From Nymphaea colorata (Eukaryota > Streptophyta > Magnoliopsida > Nymphaeales > Nymphaeaceae): a stretch of DNA of 60,000 nucleotides. A program made the position numbers and the translations under genes. This document shows positions 58,139 through 60,000 of the stretch, in pieces; the stretch's first letter is position 1, and every line of letters begins with the position of its first letter. Location of the stretch: assembly GCF_008831285.2 (NCBI RefSeq), contig NC_045139.1, forward strand, positions 7,970,204-8,030,203. Reading direction: 5' to 3'. The notes beneath the pieces were generated by a model that was not told the origin of the DNA, searched no databases, and saw only the letters and a program-made list of their open reading frames with translations.

Positions 58139-59040
58139 CAGACACTGTTCATCTAAACTCTTTTTACAGGTTGTGCAATCCCTTTGCTTGCACGCTTCAT
58201 TCTGATGAAAGTGATCAAATTTGTTCACATTGTAAAATATATGTATATATACATGTATTAAACTACTTTCTTAATTTATCATTCTTGGAGCAAATTAACT
58301 AAGCTCATTTGCCACTAAATGTCATGATTTCCATTTATTGTTATTTTTGTTAAAAAAAAAGAGCGGGAGTGAACTAAAACCTCCTTTGCCTTCCGTAAAG
58401 CCTCTACCATGAAGGCAAAACCTATTTCCAAGACAGAAAAAAGACAATGACTATTGCTGAGTAGGTGACATTATGAAGGATTCCAGAAATAAGAACAGAA
58501 GCATTGGTTCAGAATGAAAAAAGGCGTGAAATTAGATTGTACGAGAAGCAGCAAACACCCATCCTGATCATAAACTACGAATATATCTCACTCAGTATAT
58601 ATTTTCAACGCTAAAGAGTTTCCAACTTGAATGAATTTCCTCTTTTTTAAAAAAAAAAAAAGAAAAAAGAAAAAACGTTGGCGCCAAGGCACTCTGGATG
58701 GAGCGTAGTATAACTGTTCTGCTTAAGTGTCATCCTAACAATACGTCCTTAGTTCAATTCAATTCATGTTGGTGCTACTTATCTCTTTCACATGCTCTCT
58801 TCTTTTTTATCTCATATGAAACAAGATTACTGTAAATATATCACATCTTGTACTGAAAAGATGAGGGCGACATGCATCTTCAATCGACCCATAGATATGG
58901 CGGGATACTGAAAGCAAATTAAAGGCAGTCTACAAATTTTGAAAGAATATTGCTAATATTGCTAAAATGAATAGGAAATTGATCTTAATCTCCTAAGCAA
59001 AATATGATTCCAGAAAACACGTCAAACCCCTTTTAGGGCA
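58139..59040. repeat. Spacer block shared with 50899-51333, then non-coding DNA
   Basis: 58160-58640 is collinear with the spacer after foldback 1 (CCCTTTGCTTGCACGCTTC to GCTAAAGAGTTTCCAACTTGAA), with an extra ~60 bp near 58304-58358. 58640-59040 has an A-run at 58650-58676 and no gene. Confidence 0.8.
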
Positions 59041-59330
59041 ACCGATCATCTCTTCTATAAAAGAAGACTGTGGGGTTTGTTTTATCTTCTGTGGGGTGAG
59101 GTGACCGGCTTCCTTAAGTTCAGATTATATAGTTTTGGGCCAACATGAATACTAGGTAAGTGAAGATATCTTTGACATTTTTGGTGAAATTCGCAATAAG
59201 GTTGCTAGTTCAATTTAGATGGAAATATGGAAATATATATGGGTAGTTTGGATTTATAAGGGTTCATCAAATCCAAATCCATGTAATCAGATTTGTGGGC
59301 AAAATCTCCTCTTTGAATTTATAAAGAAGC
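59041..59330 (-). promoter_or_regulatory. Truncated RING-gene promoter, copy c
   Basis: It matches the RING promoter series (TATAGAAGAG leader end, CCCCACAG, AACCGGTCACC, CTATATAATC, then GTCAAAGATATCTTCAC). The ATG at about 59051 reads into unrelated sequence (ATGATCGG), so no RING codons remain. Confidence 0.7.
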
Positions 59331-59692
59331 CTATCTGAAACACATCTCCATATGATGTGTCTTCATCATAATGGAATCCATGGGCGACAGTGTTCCCTGA
59401 ATGGTGCAAGTCGCATTGCAAGAAATATCCATCTCTCCGTAAACGAAGACTGTGGGGTTTGTTTTATCTTATGTGGGGTGAGGTGACTGGTTTACTTAAG
59501 TCCAGATTATATAGCTTTGGGCCAACATGAATACTAGGTAAGTAGAGATATCTTTGACATTTTTGGTGAGCTTTGCAATAAGTTTGGTAGTACAATTTAG
59601 ATGGAAATATGAGAATATATATGGGTAGTTTGGATTTATAAGGGTTCATCAAATCCAAATCCATGTAATCAGATTCTGTAGGCAAAATCTCT
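59315..59692 (-). pseudogene. Truncated RING-gene 5' end, copy d, frameshifted
   Basis: ATG at 59432 starts MDISCNATCTIQGTLSP, after which one base is missing relative to copy e (CCCATGGATTCC against CCCGAAGGATTCC). The frame is lost. The promoter is retained to about 59690. Confidence 0.75.
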
Positions 59693-60000
59693 TCTTTGAA
59701 TTTATAAGGAAGCCTGTCTGAAACACATCTTCGTATGTTGTGTATTCATCATAATGGAATCCTTCGGGCGACAGTGTTCCCCGAATGGTGCAAGTCGCAT
59801 TGTAAGAAAAATCCATCTCTTCTCTAGAAGAAGACTGTGGAGTTTGTTTGATCTTCTGTGGGGTGAGCTGACTGTTTTCCTTAAGTCCAAACTATATAGT
59901 TTTGGGTCAACATGAATGCTAGGTAAGTGAAGATATCTTTGACATTTTTGGTGAGCTTGCAATAAGTTTGCTAGTTCAATTTAGATGAAAAGATGAGAAT
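59649..60000 (-). pseudogene. Truncated RING-gene 5' end, copy e, with a 55-codon open frame, to window edge
   Basis: The frame 59816-59649 begins MDFSYNATCT and continues through SPEGFHYDE and VFQTGFLIN to a stop after TWIWI. Like copy b it keeps only the N-terminal ~40 residues of the family. The promoter with CTATATAGTTTTGGG and leader blocks extends to position 60000. Whether it is transcribed is unknown. Confidence 0.75.

Noticed and set aside
57423-58302. Open frames of 130-189 codons inside foldback 2
   Set aside because: They cross the hairpin loop or run antisense to each other and show no domain, so they are not supported as genes.

Overview
This window reads as nuclear DNA of a flowering plant. 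It is AT-rich and gene-poor, with spliced gene fragments, long CT/GA and CA/TA microsatellites, Ty1-copia, LINE and hAT remnants, and a plant-type Mei2-like gene at the left edge. I cannot name the species. Nothing looks bacterial or organellar.

Layout. Positions 1-1677 (minus) hold the first two exons of a TERMINAL EAR1-like (Mei2-family) RNA-binding protein gene that runs off the left edge. Positions 1.7-13.4 kb are intergenic, with its upstream region, microsatellites, small tandem duplications and a LINE tail. Positions 13.4-20.1 kb are a pile-up of four Ty1-copia fragments in both orientations. One of them still has a 5' LTR and primer-binding site, but its RNase H end is missing and a nested tandem array (20.2-23.3 kb; a 57-bp minisatellite inside a unit of about 720 bp) follows. 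Block A1 (23.7-27.9 kb) carries a Rab GTPase exon fossil. Block A2 (31.5-37.6 kb) carries LINE pieces and the only intact-looking complete gene, a 217-residue RING protein (35458-36111, minus). Positions 40.8-48.1 kb form a composite second copy: A1 in direct orientation joined to A2 in inverted orientation, with its own RING pseudogene. Comparing the two copies exposes clean later insertions, including a 438-bp hAT-type element with an 8-bp target-site duplication.

The right end is the most unusual part. A foldback (49122-50898) encloses the 5' end of a Sec14-like phosphatidylinositol-transfer gene. A shared spacer follows, then truncated promoter-plus-N-terminus copies of the RING gene. Next comes a copia fragment split by a 3.7-kb hAT element with intact ends but a broken transposase. 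After that there is a polypurine/polypyrimidine inverted pair, a second near-symmetric hairpin with arms of 415-472 bp and an 18-nt loop (57234-58138), the shared spacer again, and three more truncated RING 5' copies up to the window edge.

No multi-gene pathway or operon is visible. The best candidates for something new are the paired hairpins, each followed by the same spacer and by promoter-bearing RING fragments (a possible small-RNA source or a repeated rearrangement product), and the in-frame 19-codon minisatellite. All family calls come from reading motifs; none has been confirmed by a database search.
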